NCBI GenBank assembly: GCA_024280755.1
Contig: JAJRPN010000028.1
Span: 59,667 to 123,666 of the forward strand
Origin: Planctomycetota bacterium
GTDB lineage: Bacteria; Planctomycetota; Phycisphaerae; Phycisphaerales; UBA1924
Direction: 5' to 3'
DNA length: 64,000 bases
In this document: positions 1 to 8,825 of the stretch, one piece after another
Layout: each line of letters opens with the position of its first letter
Position numbering within the stretch: the first letter of the stretch is position 1
Translations under genes and position numbers: made by a program
The notes under the pieces: generated by a model
What the model was told of the DNA's origin: nothing
The model's database searches: none
The model's input: only the letters and a program-made list of their open reading frames with translations

Positions 1-7
1 TGCATCA

Positions 8-541
8 ATGATGAATACCCGGTATAACTGGCTCGAAGCGTTGAAGGTTGTTGGTCGGCTCGATGCAGAGCATACAGCGATTGGATCGCCTCAGAACGAG
101 CTTGATGTACTGAAAACAAAGTGGCAGAGCGCCGGCTCGGTGCCCAAGCCTTTGCATACACTCGATTTGATTGTGCAATGGATGATCATGGCGGTATGCT
201 GGTCGATCGCTTTGTATATGTTCCTTCATATGCTCAAGGTTCGATCGAAGAAATATGCTTGGAAAGCATCTTCGATGACGCTTACGCTGCCGGGGGGTGC
301 TTCGATTACGCCTGCGGATCTTGAAGAGGTCGACAAGCGCAAGTGGGATAAGTTTATCGTGTTTCTTAAGATCAAATCTTCTCATCCTCAGCTCGGAGGC
401 AAGGAGATATCGGTTGATACCTATCAGCATAATCTGATCGAAGATTGGGTTTTGGCGATGGAAGAGAAGGCGTTTGGTTCCCAAGAAGATGGGGATGATT
501 CAGATTCACCCGCACAATCAGACACAGATTCAGACGATTGA
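8..541 (+). CDS. hypothetical protein with one predicted transmembrane segment
   Basis: 177 aa ORF, hydrophobic stretch LIVQWMIMAVCWSIALYMFL, acidic C-terminus; no family recognised. Confidence 0.6.
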   Translation: MMNTRYNWLEALKVVGRLDAEHTAIGSPQNELDVLKTKWQSAGSVPKPLHTLDLIVQWMIMAVCWSIALYMFLHMLKVRSKKYAWKASSMTLTLPGGASITPADLEEVDKRKWDKFIVFLKIKSSHPQLGGKEISVDTYQHNLIEDWVLAMEEKAFGSQEDGDDSDSPAQSDTDSDD

Positions 542-565
542 TATTCTTCAACAAACGGTGAATGT

Positions 566-1093
566 ATGAGTTGGCCAATCTGGGAAGTTTGGGTGATCGC
601 ATCGGTCGCGCTGCTCACTGGGATCGCTGGGCTGGTGTTTGTTGTGCTGGCGTTGCCGGGCATCTGGTTGATGACCCTGGTATCCGCTTTGTGCATGTGG
701 TGGCAGCCTGAGATTATTTCTTGGAGGGCTGTGCTGACGCTGGCGATCTTGGGCGTGATTTCGGAGATCGCCGATATCGTTGCATCTGCGGTGGGTGTTA
801 AAAAGCTCGGCGGATCTCGCCGGGGTGCGGCCGGCTCGGTCATCGGCACGATGGCTGGGGCGATCGTGGGAACTGTAGCAATCCCGATCCCGATCATCGG
901 CACGATTGTTGGTGGGATTGTTGGCGCCGGGGCTGGGGCGATGTTTGTTGAGCGGACGGTTGTTCAACAGAGCTGGAAAGACTCTGCCAAATCTGGAGGC
1001 GGGGCAGCTGCGGGGCGTGCGGTGTCGATCTTTGTCAAAATGGGATTGACGATTGTTTCCTGGGTGTTCTTTATCGCTGCGGCGTTTGTGTGA
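566..1093 (+). CDS. DUF456 family membrane protein
   Basis: 175 aa, Gly/Ala/Ile-rich transmembrane protein with GSVIGTMAGAIVGT…PIIGTIVGGIVGAGAGA pattern typical of DUF456. Confidence 0.75.
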   Translation: MSWPIWEVWVIASVALLTGIAGLVFVVLALPGIWLMTLVSALCMWWQPEIISWRAVLTLAILGVISEIADIVASAVGVKKLGGSRRGAAGSVIGTMAGAIVGTVAIPIPIIGTIVGGIVGAGAGAMFVERTVVQQSWKDSAKSGGGAAAGRAVSIFVKMGLTIVSWVFFIAAAFV

Positions 1094-1094
1094 T

Positions 1095-2504
1095 TTAGTC
1101 TTCGATCTCGGGGATCAAATCAACATACATGTTTCGGCGGTTTCGATAGAAGTTGAGATGGATCGATTGGTCTCCGTCGCTGTCGGTGATGTATTGGGCG
1201 ATGTCTTGGATCGTTTCAAATTTTTGGCCATCGATGCTGTAGACAAAGTCGTTGACTTGAAGCCCGCGGCGTTCGGCGGGTGAGTCGAGATCGACGCTGG
1301 TGACGATAAACCCTCGGAGCGTTTTGGTCGGTTGGCCTCGGCGTCTGCTTTCGAGCGGGAGGGTTCCTGATGCAAACTTAGCACCGATTTTTTGGAGATA
1401 CAAACCCGGAACGACTTGGCGTTGGGCCAGGTTGATCTCTTCGTCACGATTGGCGACGATCGCTGTAGTTGTTTTGTATCGGCCATCGCGGATGAAGCTG
1501 ATTTCGACGGGTTCGTTCGGCTTGGTGAGCATGATGGCGTTGGAGAGGCGGACGATGTTTTCGGTGGTTCGCCCGCCGAGCGAGATGATGATATCGCCCG
1601 GCTCAAGCCCGGCTTTTTTCGCGGGGCCATCGCCGATGAGTCTTTGGATCACAACCCCGCCATCGATATCGAGCTTATGGGCATCGACTGGTGGGAGAAC
1701 TTGCATGTTGATCCCGAGCCATCCGCGTTCGACGCTTCCGGTCTCGATGATTTGGTTCATGACGGCCTGGGCGATATCTGCGGGGATCGCAAACCCGAGC
1801 CCGTTGTTTGAGCCTGTGCGTGAGATGATGGCGGTGTTGATTCCGATGATGTTGCCGTGAAGATCGACGAGCGGGCCGCCAGAGTTTCCGGGGTTGATTG
1901 CAGCATCGGTCTGGATGAACTCTTGGAGCTTTTGTCCTTTGCTTTTATTGAGCGCTGCGAACTGTGGGCTGGTCGAGCCTCTGCCCTTTGCGCTGACGAT
2001 GCCGGCGGTTACTGTTTGTTCGAATCCAAAGGGTGAGCCGATAGCTAAGACCCATTGCCCAACGCGAATCGCTTCGGAGTCGGCAAAGGTCGCGGCCACA
2101 ATGCCGTCGGCTTCGATTTTGAGAACCGCGAGATCGGTCTCGGCGAAGGTGCCAACGAAGGCGGCGGGGAGCTCCCGTCCGTCTGAGAGTCGGACAGAGA
2201 TGTATCGACCCGCTTCGATGACATGGTTGTTGGTGAGGATGTAGCCTCGGGTGTCGACGATAACGCCCGAGCCGAGTCCTTCGTTCGATCTTGGATCAGC
2301 CCGACGGTTTGAGTTGCGGACGGTGATATGAACAACGGAGGGTTCGATTTTTTCTGCCGCGTATTCGAATGCGTCCGAGATATTGAACGCCATGCTCATC
2401 GCTTGTTTTTGTGTGGAATCTGGTTGTGCCTCGGTGTGTGCGATTGCCAATGGCGAGATCGCTGTGAGGAGGATGAGCGTGATCGTTCGACTTGAGAGTT
2501 TCAT
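1095..2504 (-). CDS. htrA: HtrA/Do-like periplasmic serine protease with PDZ domains
   Basis: GLGSGVIVDTRGYILTNNHVIE, DLAVLKIEA, QTDAAINPGNSGGPLVD catalytic motifs and two PDZ-like regions; start set at MKLSSRTITLILL signal peptide. Confidence 0.93.
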   Translation of the reverse strand: MKLSSRTITLILLTAISPLAIAHTEAQPDSTQKQAMSMAFNISDAFEYAAEKIEPSVVHITVRNSNRRADPRSNEGLGSGVIVDTRGYILTNNHVIEAGRYISVRLSDGRELPAAFVGTFAETDLAVLKIEADGIVAATFADSEAIRVGQWVLAIGSPFGFEQTVTAGIVSAKGRGSTSPQFAALNKSKGQKLQEFIQTDAAINPGNSGGPLVDLHGNIIGINTAIISRTGSNNGLGFAIPADIAQAVMNQIIETGSVERGWLGINMQVLPPVDAHKLDIDGGVVIQRLIGDGPAKKAGLEPGDIIISLGGRTTENIVRLSNAIMLTKPNEPVEISFIRDGRYKTTTAIVANRDEEINLAQRQVVPGLYLQKIGAKFASGTLPLESRRRGQPTKTLRGFIVTSVDLDSPAERRGLQVNDFVYSIDGQKFETIQDIAQYITDSDGDQSIHLNFYRNRRNMYVDLIPEIED

Positions 2505-2616
2505 ACCGCAGCTTCCTTTACATCTATAACCTGCTTCAACCTGTCTGTATACCGAGTCTGCGCATGCCGGTGGCACTCATGGGGCAACCTGTTATTCATT
2601 GGGAATATTCCAGATT

Positions 2617-3084
2617 CTATTGCGAGCCGTATTCTGCCCAGCTTGAGCTGGTTTCGGAGACCCGTACGCGTTCGAGCATGAGATGAGTCGGCAGCGTAAA
2701 GACATTCCCATGAGGATCTGTATACGAACCGCCGGCTTTGATCTGGGCGGACACAAACTCATAGATGCGCCGAGCAAGCACTTCTGTCGTCGGGTCTTCA
2801 TTCTCCAGAACGATCAGACGGGCGGTATATTGCTCGGGGATGGTTTTTAGAAACGGATCGTTGGAGTTGATCATCAGGGCATGATCGTATTGATCAAGGT
2901 AGTCTTCAACAGCCAGTTTGAGGGCTTTGAAGTCGCACACCATGTCGTTGTCATCAAGATGGTCCGAAGCAATGACGAGTTCGACGGTGCGCGAATGCCC
3001 GTGGGGGAGTCGGCAGCGACCCGGGTGCTTGGAGAGCATGTGCCCATTTTCGATTTCGAAGGATTTGCAAACGCGGTAGATCAT
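2617..3084 (-). CDS. queD: 6-carboxytetrahydropterin synthase QueD
   Basis: FEIENGHMLSKHPGRCRLPHGHS zinc/His motifs, DQYDHALMIN; start at MIYRV. The upstream N-terminal extension in the ORF track is translated palindrome. Confidence 0.9.
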   Translation of the reverse strand: MIYRVCKSFEIENGHMLSKHPGRCRLPHGHSRTVELVIASDHLDDNDMVCDFKALKLAVEDYLDQYDHALMINSNDPFLKTIPEQYTARLIVLENEDPTTEVLARRIYEFVSAQIKAGGSYTDPHGNVFTLPTHLMLERVRVSETSSSWAEYGSQ

Positions 3085-3109
3085 GGGGAATGGTAGGAGG
3101 CATTCTCTG

Positions 3110-3186
3110 ACGAGCCGCGACCGTGAGGGAGTGGTCTTGTTGTTTTCAATGGTCTCAAAGACCACTCCCTCACGGTCGCGGCTCGT
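3110..3186. repeat. palindromic repeat, copy 1 (29 bp perfect inverted arms)
   Basis: ACGAGCCGCGACCGTGAGGGAGTGGTCTT (3110-3138) and its exact reverse complement at 3158-3186. Confidence 0.95.
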
Positions 3187-3197
3187 TAAGATATGAT

Positions 3198-3929
3198 TTA
3201 TGTCCCTCGGGTGTCGCCGAAGAGGGCGATGTGGAGGCGGGGGCAGTAGGTCCAACCTCGTTTGAGGCAAACTTCAAGGATCCATTGGATTGATTTACGA
3301 TCTGGGACTGCGACGCCTTCGGGCATGAGCATGATATCGCGGGGGGCATAGCCCTGAATGTGCGCAAGAACCTGGTCAATCTCGATGAGGTCGGCGGGGT
3401 TGCTGACGACGAACTTGAGTTGGCGATCTGGGGTTGATGCGAGGAGTTCATTGATCGAATCAAAGTTGAGTCGGCGTTCTTCATGGCGGATTGCCCAAAC
3501 GCCTGAGTCATCACGAGGGTCATTGGTTGGGGTCGAGTTGGCGAGCTTGGGCGAGAGGCTCATGAGATGGCAGGACACCCCGGGCAGGGTGACGGTGCCT
3601 GCGGTTTCGATGGTGATGTGGAAACCGAGTTGGGCGAGTTGATTGGAGAGGGGGACGAGTTGATCGAAGATCATGGGCTCGCCGCCGGTGAGGACGGCGT
3701 GGTGGGTGCCCGATGCTTTGGCGATGGTTGCTTCATGGATGAGCGATTCAATAGTGCGTTTGGTATGCTCTGGTTTCCAACTTGCATAGGGCGTATCGCA
3801 CCAGGTGCAGCGGAGGTTGCACCCCGAGACACGACAGAACCACGAAGGCACGCCGGCGAGTTTTCCCTCGCCTTGGATCGAGGTGAAGGTTTCGGAGATG
3901 GGGAGTGTGTCGCTCATATGAAGAGTCAT
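3198..3929 (-). CDS. queE: 7-carboxy-7-deazaguanine synthase QueE (radical SAM)
   Basis: [33 protein letters not shown] radical SAM motif, TGGEP; start at MTLHMSDT (or MSDT at 3917). Confidence 0.92.
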   Translation of the reverse strand: MTLHMSDTLPISETFTSIQGEGKLAGVPSWFCRVSGCNLRCTWCDTPYASWKPEHTKRTIESLIHEATIAKASGTHHAVLTGGEPMIFDQLVPLSNQLAQLGFHITIETAGTVTLPGVSCHLMSLSPKLANSTPTNDPRDDSGVWAIRHEERRLNFDSINELLASTPDRQLKFVVSNPADLIEIDQVLAHIQGYAPRDIMLMPEGVAVPDRKSIQWILEVCLKRGWTYCPRLHIALFGDTRGT

Positions 3930-4609
3930 GCGTAGATCGTCGGGTCGGGGATGTTGGCTTGTTTGAATCCTGCTTTGCGGAGGATGCACGAATCGCAATG
4001 CCCGCATGCGCCGCCTGCGGGTGATGGATCATAACACGAATGGGTCTTGCTGTAGTCCACGCCGAGCATTGTCCCGGCTTGGATGATCTGGGCTTTGGTC
4101 ATCTTAAGTAGCGGGGTGTGGACCTGGATGTTCTTTCCCTCGACGCCGAGCTTGGTGGCGAGGTTGGCGGTTTGTATAAAGGATGCGATGAACTCTGGTC
4201 GGCAGTCTGGGTAGCCTGAGTAGTCGATGGCGTTGACGCCGATGAAGAGATCGGACGAGTTGAGGGTTTCTGCGTAGGCCAGTGCGATCGAGAGGAAGAC
4301 CAGATTTCGTGCGGGGACATAGGTGATCGGGATGTCGGTCATCGCCGACTCATCGCGATCTTTGGGGACTTCGATGTCGGCGGTGAGTGCCGAGCCGCCA
4401 AAGGAACCGATGTCGAGGTTGAAGATTCGATGGGAGGCAGCATTCATGGATGACGCGATGTGTGCGCACGCATCGAGTTCATTGCGATGGCGTTGCCCGT
4501 AGTCAAAGGCGAGTGTGTGGCAGGCGTAGCCTTGCTCTTGGGCCATCGCCAGGACGGTGGAGGAGTCGAGCCCGCCGCTGAGCAGGATGACGGCGGGTGG
4601 TTTGTTCAT
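3926..4609 (-). CDS. queC: 7-cyano-7-deazaguanine synthase QueC
   Basis: [19 protein letters not shown]-loop, [24 protein letters not shown] zinc motif; 4 bp overlap with queE; an alternative start is at 4636. Confidence 0.95.
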   Translation of the reverse strand: MNKPPAVILLSGGLDSSTVLAMAQEQGYACHTLAFDYGQRHRNELDACAHIASSMNAASHRIFNLDIGSFGGSALTADIEVPKDRDESAMTDIPITYVPARNLVFLSIALAYAETLNSSDLFIGVNAIDYSGYPDCRPEFIASFIQTANLATKLGVEGKNIQVHTPLLKMTKAQIIQAGTMLGVDYSKTHSCYDPSPAGGACGHCDSCILRKAGFKQANIPDPTIYA

Positions 4610-4947
4610 GGGGTTTTCATGGATCTGATCAGGCATTTGGGAAGGTTATGTCTCATGTTGCGGATTTGTGCAATATCGTGCTGTATTGGGTGACGAAGCA
4701 CTCGCCTCGCAAGCATGTGCGGACCTGGTTGGCGATGGTGTTGCTGCCGATTGATCCGACGCGCGAAGAGTCCGCAAGGCTCGAAGAGAGATGCAGGCCT
4801 CGCGGATCAAGGCGGGTGATTGTATTCGGAGCGAGAAGGTGCTGGCGAAGATGAGGAAGCTGCGCAGGGCTTGAGTCGATTTGACAAGTGCCGTGGGGTG
4901 GGGGTATATTGCTTCTGTTCTCTTTTTAGATTGCCAGGAGCATTATT

Positions 4948-5895
4948 ATGACCAGATCGTTTATGTTGACAGTTGCGATTGCACTCACTTCATTGTTTTC
5001 ATATGCTGGGCAACCGTCATACCTCGTGTATGAACTTGCTGGTATGCCCGCTGATGCGGTATCGAGTTCGGTAGCCGTGGTTATGGATGACGGTCGTTGT
5101 TATGGCGTATGGATTGATGATGCAGGTGAACAACGCGAGTTTGTATGGTGTCTTGAGCCAACGGCAGATTATCCGGCAGGGTTTACAGAAGTTGTGATCG
5201 ACTTTGCCGGTGAAAGTGGAGATATCAACAATGACCGACACTGGGCTAAACAGGTCTGGGGCTGGTCAGAACCGTTACAAGTTTCGATTCCAAATGCAGG
5301 ATTATGGATTCCAGGAGCGGCTCAGTTTACGATCGGTTCACTCGGCGGCGACATGAGTGCCTCTCGCGGGCTCAGCGATGACGGACTCATCGTGGGGTGG
5401 TCGAAGACAAATGAGCTCGATTCCCATGGCAACCAAAGAACTCGAGGCTTTGTTTGGGATGGTGTCAATGGGATGATCGCTGTACCGGATGTTTTAGGGT
5501 TTGAGCATTTGACACTCAATGATGTGCAGCCGAGTGAGTATGTTACGGTAGGTACGGCTTGGAATAACTCGGCAGCCGTCTGGGCGCCGATGGGTGACGA
5601 GATTGTCTATGACGATTCGGTCGGTGTGTATCTTGATGAAAACGATTCGCCAGTATTGCTCGATGGGCTGCTCCCGTCTGGGAGTGTGTGGCAGGTTGCC
5701 GGTGCAAACTCGGTCAACTCACATCGGTGGATTGGTGGTTCAGCGATGGGCAGCGATGGGTTGCTCCACGCGGTGTTGCTTGTGCCCAATAAAGCGGATT
5801 CAAATCAGAATGGGGTGATTGATACGACTGATCTGATCAAAATTTACTCAAGAGATGCTGTCGATCGAGATGTATTGGTTAACTGCATGGATTAA
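4948..5895 (+). CDS. secreted protein with C-terminal half-dockerin-like calcium loop
   Basis: signal peptide MTRSFMLTVAIALTSLFSYAG; C-terminal DSNQNGVIDTTDLIKIYSRD resembles one dockerin repeat. Confidence 0.7.
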   Translation: MTRSFMLTVAIALTSLFSYAGQPSYLVYELAGMPADAVSSSVAVVMDDGRCYGVWIDDAGEQREFVWCLEPTADYPAGFTEVVIDFAGESGDINNDRHWAKQVWGWSEPLQVSIPNAGLWIPGAAQFTIGSLGGDMSASRGLSDDGLIVGWSKTNELDSHGNQRTRGFVWDGVNGMIAVPDVLGFEHLTLNDVQPSEYVTVGTAWNNSAAVWAPMGDEIVYDDSVGVYLDENDSPVLLDGLLPSGSVWQVAGANSVNSHRWIGGSAMGSDGLLHAVLLVPNKADSNQNGVIDTTDLIKIYSRDAVDRDVLVNCMD

Positions 5896-5919
5896 ATAAT
5901 TAGTTATGAATGTGGTAGT

Positions 5920-6561
5920 TTGGTGTGCAAAATAAATCTGCGGGGCTTTGGAAAAATGTGCAGGTGGAGCGGTGAGCATGAATCGGAGTATGTGTTGAAA
6001 TCCTATAGATACCCAAAGACAATCCCTGTCGTCCTCTCGTTTGCTTTGACTGCCGTATTCACTTCTGTCATAGTGGCTTTGTTGAACACGCCAAACTGGG
6101 ACAAGGACGACACGATACTGTCGAGCCTGTTGTTGGTGGGTATCATTTGTATCTGGATATACACGATATTCGTGCTCCGGAAGCGAATCGAAATACACCG
6201 TTCAAGAAAACTGGTCGTGGTGCGTAATTTTTTCTATTCGAAGCACTTCTTTACCATGTTTCCATCTCGGTACGCTGAAATTCGCTTTGATGAAATTGTT
6301 TCTGTATCGCTATGTCCAGTGCCAAGACGCAGAGGAGATCAGTTCTGGGTTGTGTACACCACTCAATCAAAGGTTCGGTTCTCTGAGAGGATTATGGGAG
6401 TGCAATCATTGATCGATGAGTTGAGAGTGATTGCATCGAGCAACTCGCATGGATGTGCTCGACAGGAAAGAATGGACGAGCAGTTTTTGAAATGGGCTTC
6501 GATAGCAATCATTGGTGTGCCGCTAATCTTTGTAGTGATTGCATTGTGGTCATTTATCTGA
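5920..6561 (+). CDS. hypothetical membrane protein (PH-like)
   Basis: 213 aa ORF with three hydrophobic helices; start uncertain (TTG at 5920, ATG at 5956). Confidence 0.55.
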   Translation: MVCKINLRGFGKMCRWSGEHESEYVLKSYRYPKTIPVVLSFALTAVFTSVIVALLNTPNWDKDDTILSSLLLVGIICIWIYTIFVLRKRIEIHRSRKLVVVRNFFYSKHFFTMFPSRYAEIRFDEIVSVSLCPVPRRRGDQFWVVYTTQSKVRFSERIMGVQSLIDELRVIASSNSHGCARQERMDEQFLKWASIAIIGVPLIFVVIALWSFI

Positions 6562-6578
6562 AGCATTGAAATCTGTAA

Positions 6579-7370
6579 TCATCGCTTCCGCAGCACACCC
6601 GCGTTAAAACTTCGGCCTTCGATTCGGAACTTGCGTTCGAAGTTGGTGCCGACGAGTTCGCCTTTACCTGCGGATTCAGGAGCGGCGAAATCAGTGATCT
6701 CGAAGGGGAGTGATTCGCATTGATCGAGGAAAGTGTGAATCGCAGGCGGGGCAGCGGGGATGCTCGGGCGGGTGAAATCTTCGTGGGCTGACGATGAGCC
6801 TGTTGCCCAGAGGTCGAAGTGGGAGAGATCCCAAGCCCAGAGATCATCGTGGTCGGTGACGACGCGGAGCTCGACACCGGGCTGGAGGCAGCGCCAGATA
6901 TCGAACAAGGTTTGATGTTGGATGACCCGTTTTTTGTGGTGCTTTTTCTTGGGCCAAGGGTCGGAGAAGTAGAGGTGGACGACATCGATCGAGTCGTCGG
7001 GGCATCGCCACTTGAGGAGTTGTGATGCGTCGGTGTGCAGCACACGGACATTGGTGTGCGTGTTTTCGTTTTCTTGCTTTCGGCGGATGCGATCGGCGAT
7101 GTAGGCGGCGAACTCGCCGGCCCATTCGATGCCGAGGAAGTTGGTGTCAGGCTCAAGATGAGCTTGCTGGACTAAGAACGCACCTTTGCCGGAGCCGATT
7201 TCGAGCTCGAAGCGTTTGGATGGGTCTTTGAACCATGTGCGGAGATCGAGCCGGGCGGATTCTGGGTCGTTGATGATCGAATCGGGGAGGACGGGGAGTT
7301 CGGTTTCTGAGATAGCGACCACCCCAGGGGCGGTGTCGAGTGCTTTTCCATGGCCGAGTCCGAATGACAT
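6579..7370 (-). CDS. trmB: tRNA (guanine-N7-)-methyltransferase
   Basis: FELEIGSGKGAFLVQQA, NFLGIEWAG, VHLYFSDPWPKKKHHKKRV; start set at MSFGLGHG, excluding translated palindrome. Confidence 0.92.
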   Translation of the reverse strand: MSFGLGHGKALDTAPGVVAISETELPVLPDSIINDPESARLDLRTWFKDPSKRFELEIGSGKGAFLVQQAHLEPDTNFLGIEWAGEFAAYIADRIRRKQENENTHTNVRVLHTDASQLLKWRCPDDSIDVVHLYFSDPWPKKKHHKKRVIQHQTLFDIWRCLQPGVELRVVTDHDDLWAWDLSHFDLWATGSSSAHEDFTRPSIPAAPPAIHTFLDQCESLPFEITDFAAPESAGKGELVGTNFERKFRIEGRSFNAGVLRKR

Positions 7371-7385
7371 GGTGGGAGTGTATCC

Positions 7386-7465
7386 CAACGAGCCGCGACC
7401 GTGAGGGAGCGGTCTTTGGATTTTTAATAAAGAGAAGACCACTCCCTCACGGTCGCGGCTCGTTG
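7386..7465. repeat. palindromic repeat, copy 2 (31 bp arms, one mismatch)
   Basis: CAACGAGCCGCGACCGTGAGGGAGCGGTCTT (7386-7416) versus AAGACCACTCCCTCACGGTCGCGGCTCGTTG (7435-7465); same family as 3110-3186. Confidence 0.95.
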
Positions 7466-7493
7466 AAGAGGAATAGGGAACCTAAGATCAGGG

Positions 7494-7922
7494 ATGCCAG
7501 AATCACAACAAGCAACGCCTCCAGTAACAGGTTCGTTCCAACTCCGTGTTCGGTATGTCGAGTGCGATCCGATGGGGGTGGTGCATCATTCGAGCTATCT
7601 GCCTTGGATGGAGATGGGGCGGACGGAGTTGTTGCGCGAGGCTGGGCAGAACTATGCCCAGCTTGAAGCCGACGGGGTGTTCTTGGTGGTGACGAGGGTC
7701 GAGGTGAAATACCGTCGGCCGATCAAGTATGATGATCTTGTTGAGATTCGCACGAAGGTCGAGAAGTCGAGTAAGGTCAAGCTGCACCATTCATATGAGA
7801 TTGTACTGGTCGAGCGAGGCGGAGAAACGAGCGAGCAGGTCTGTGCGATCGCAACGACGGAGCTGGCGTGTGTGGGGGAAGATGGCCGACCGAGGGCGCT
7901 GCCGGGGTGGTTGGGAGCATGA
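7494..7922 (+). CDS. acyl-CoA thioesterase, hot-dog fold (YbgC-like)
   Basis: VRYVECDPMGVVHHSSYLPWMEMGRTELLREAG, VEVKYRRPIKYDDLVEI. Confidence 0.88.
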   Translation: MPESQQATPPVTGSFQLRVRYVECDPMGVVHHSSYLPWMEMGRTELLREAGQNYAQLEADGVFLVVTRVEVKYRRPIKYDDLVEIRTKVEKSSKVKLHHSYEIVLVERGGETSEQVCAIATTELACVGEDGRPRALPGWLGA

Positions 7923-7923
7923 A

Positions 7924-8462
7924 CACTCTCCTCCCCCGGGCTTCCGGGGGAGGTGGCACGCGCAGCGTGACGGAGGGGGTCTTATTCCTGCGTTCTTGCT
8001 TGCTCTCTCATAGCCATCTGCTTTTCCGCAACGCGGCGAATCATGTGCAACACGCCTTCCAAATGATCACGCACATCAGAAGCGGGGAACCGAACGATTT
8101 TGATTCCGTGTTCACGCATCCATGCGTCACGGCTCTGGTCTCGTATGAGTTGTTTGCCCGAATGCATCGAGCCATCGACTTCGACAACCAGTCTCGCAGC
8201 GTGGCAGTAGAAATCTGCGATGTATGGGCCGACGGCGACTTGTTTGCGAAAGTGAAGTTCGTTGAGTTTCTTCGTTTTGATCGCGAGCCAGAGCCGGCAT
8301 TCTGGAGGCGTGAGTTTTCGGCGGAGTTGCTTTGCTTGTGACTGAGATCTTGAGGTTGATTTTATTTGTGATCGGTAGGTGCGGGGTTCATTCATGGTTT
8401 TTAAGACCCCCTCCGCCTCACTTCGTTCGGCACCTCCCCCGGAGGCCCGGGGGAGGAGAGTT
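7924..8462. mobile_element. putative DUF559-carrying inverted-repeat element
   Basis: left ACTCTCCTCCCCCGGGCTTCCGGGGGAGGTG…GGAGGGGGTCTTA and inverted right TAAGACCCCCTCC…CACCTCCCCCGGAGGCCCGGGGGAGGAGAG flank one ORF. Confidence 0.75.
7982..8395 (-). CDS. DUF559 endonuclease domain-containing protein (Vsr/PD-(D/E)XK-like)
   Basis: LRRKLTPPECRLWLAIKTKKLNELHFRKQVAVGPYIADFYCHAARLVVEVDGSMHS…RDAWMREHGIKIVRFPASDV. Confidence 0.9.
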   Translation of the reverse strand: MNEPRTYRSQIKSTSRSQSQAKQLRRKLTPPECRLWLAIKTKKLNELHFRKQVAVGPYIADFYCHAARLVVEVDGSMHSGKQLIRDQSRDAWMREHGIKIVRFPASDVRDHLEGVLHMIRRVAEKQMAMREQARTQE

Positions 8463-8501
8463 GTCAATCGCTCGATTGGCTGTGACATCTTGGCACCTAG
8501 C

Positions 8502-8825
8502 TCAAATAGTTCTAGGTATAAAGAACCAGTAAGCAAATCCGACTAACAAGCTGATACACCAGATCGCAGCAAGGCAGGCAAAAAAGATATCGTGAGAATT
8601 TCGTTTCTTTGATCCCTTTCGGAGACGAAGAGAGTTTGTGACGAGCGGCACATTTAGCAGGCAGACCACAGATGCTAAAAACAGAAATGCGAGCACACGA
8701 AACGCAAGGCCTAGGCTGGATAGTGTGGTGAAGAGTATTCCAAGGGACGCCAATCCAAACAATAAGCGCATTCGGCCTTTGGAGTAAGTTGGACCTGCTG
8801 AATTTTGGCGATTTGGAGCCATCAC
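8502..8825 (-). CDS. hypothetical small membrane protein
   Basis: 107 aa with hydrophobic helices; 4 bp overlap with radA stop/start. Confidence 0.55.
   Translation of the reverse strand: MMAPNRQNSAGPTYSKGRMRLLFGLASLGILFTTLSSLGLAFRVLAFLFLASVVCLLNVPLVTNSLRLRKGSKKRNSHDIFFACLAAIWCISLLVGFAYWFFIPRTI

Noticed and set aside
3085-3270. N-terminal extension of queD in the ORF track (…SRDREGVVFETIENNKTTPSRSRLVREC…)
   Set aside because: It is a translation through the palindromic repeat; the conserved QueD start is MIYRV. The same applies to the trmB extension at 7371-7442.
4640-4930. Possible short gene or decayed gene between queC and the 4948 gene (MSHVADLCNIVLYWVTKH… and QASRIKAGDCIRSEKVLAKMRKLRRA in another frame)
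   Set aside because: Two short frames with no recognisable family; it could be a frameshifted gene, but the evidence is too thin.
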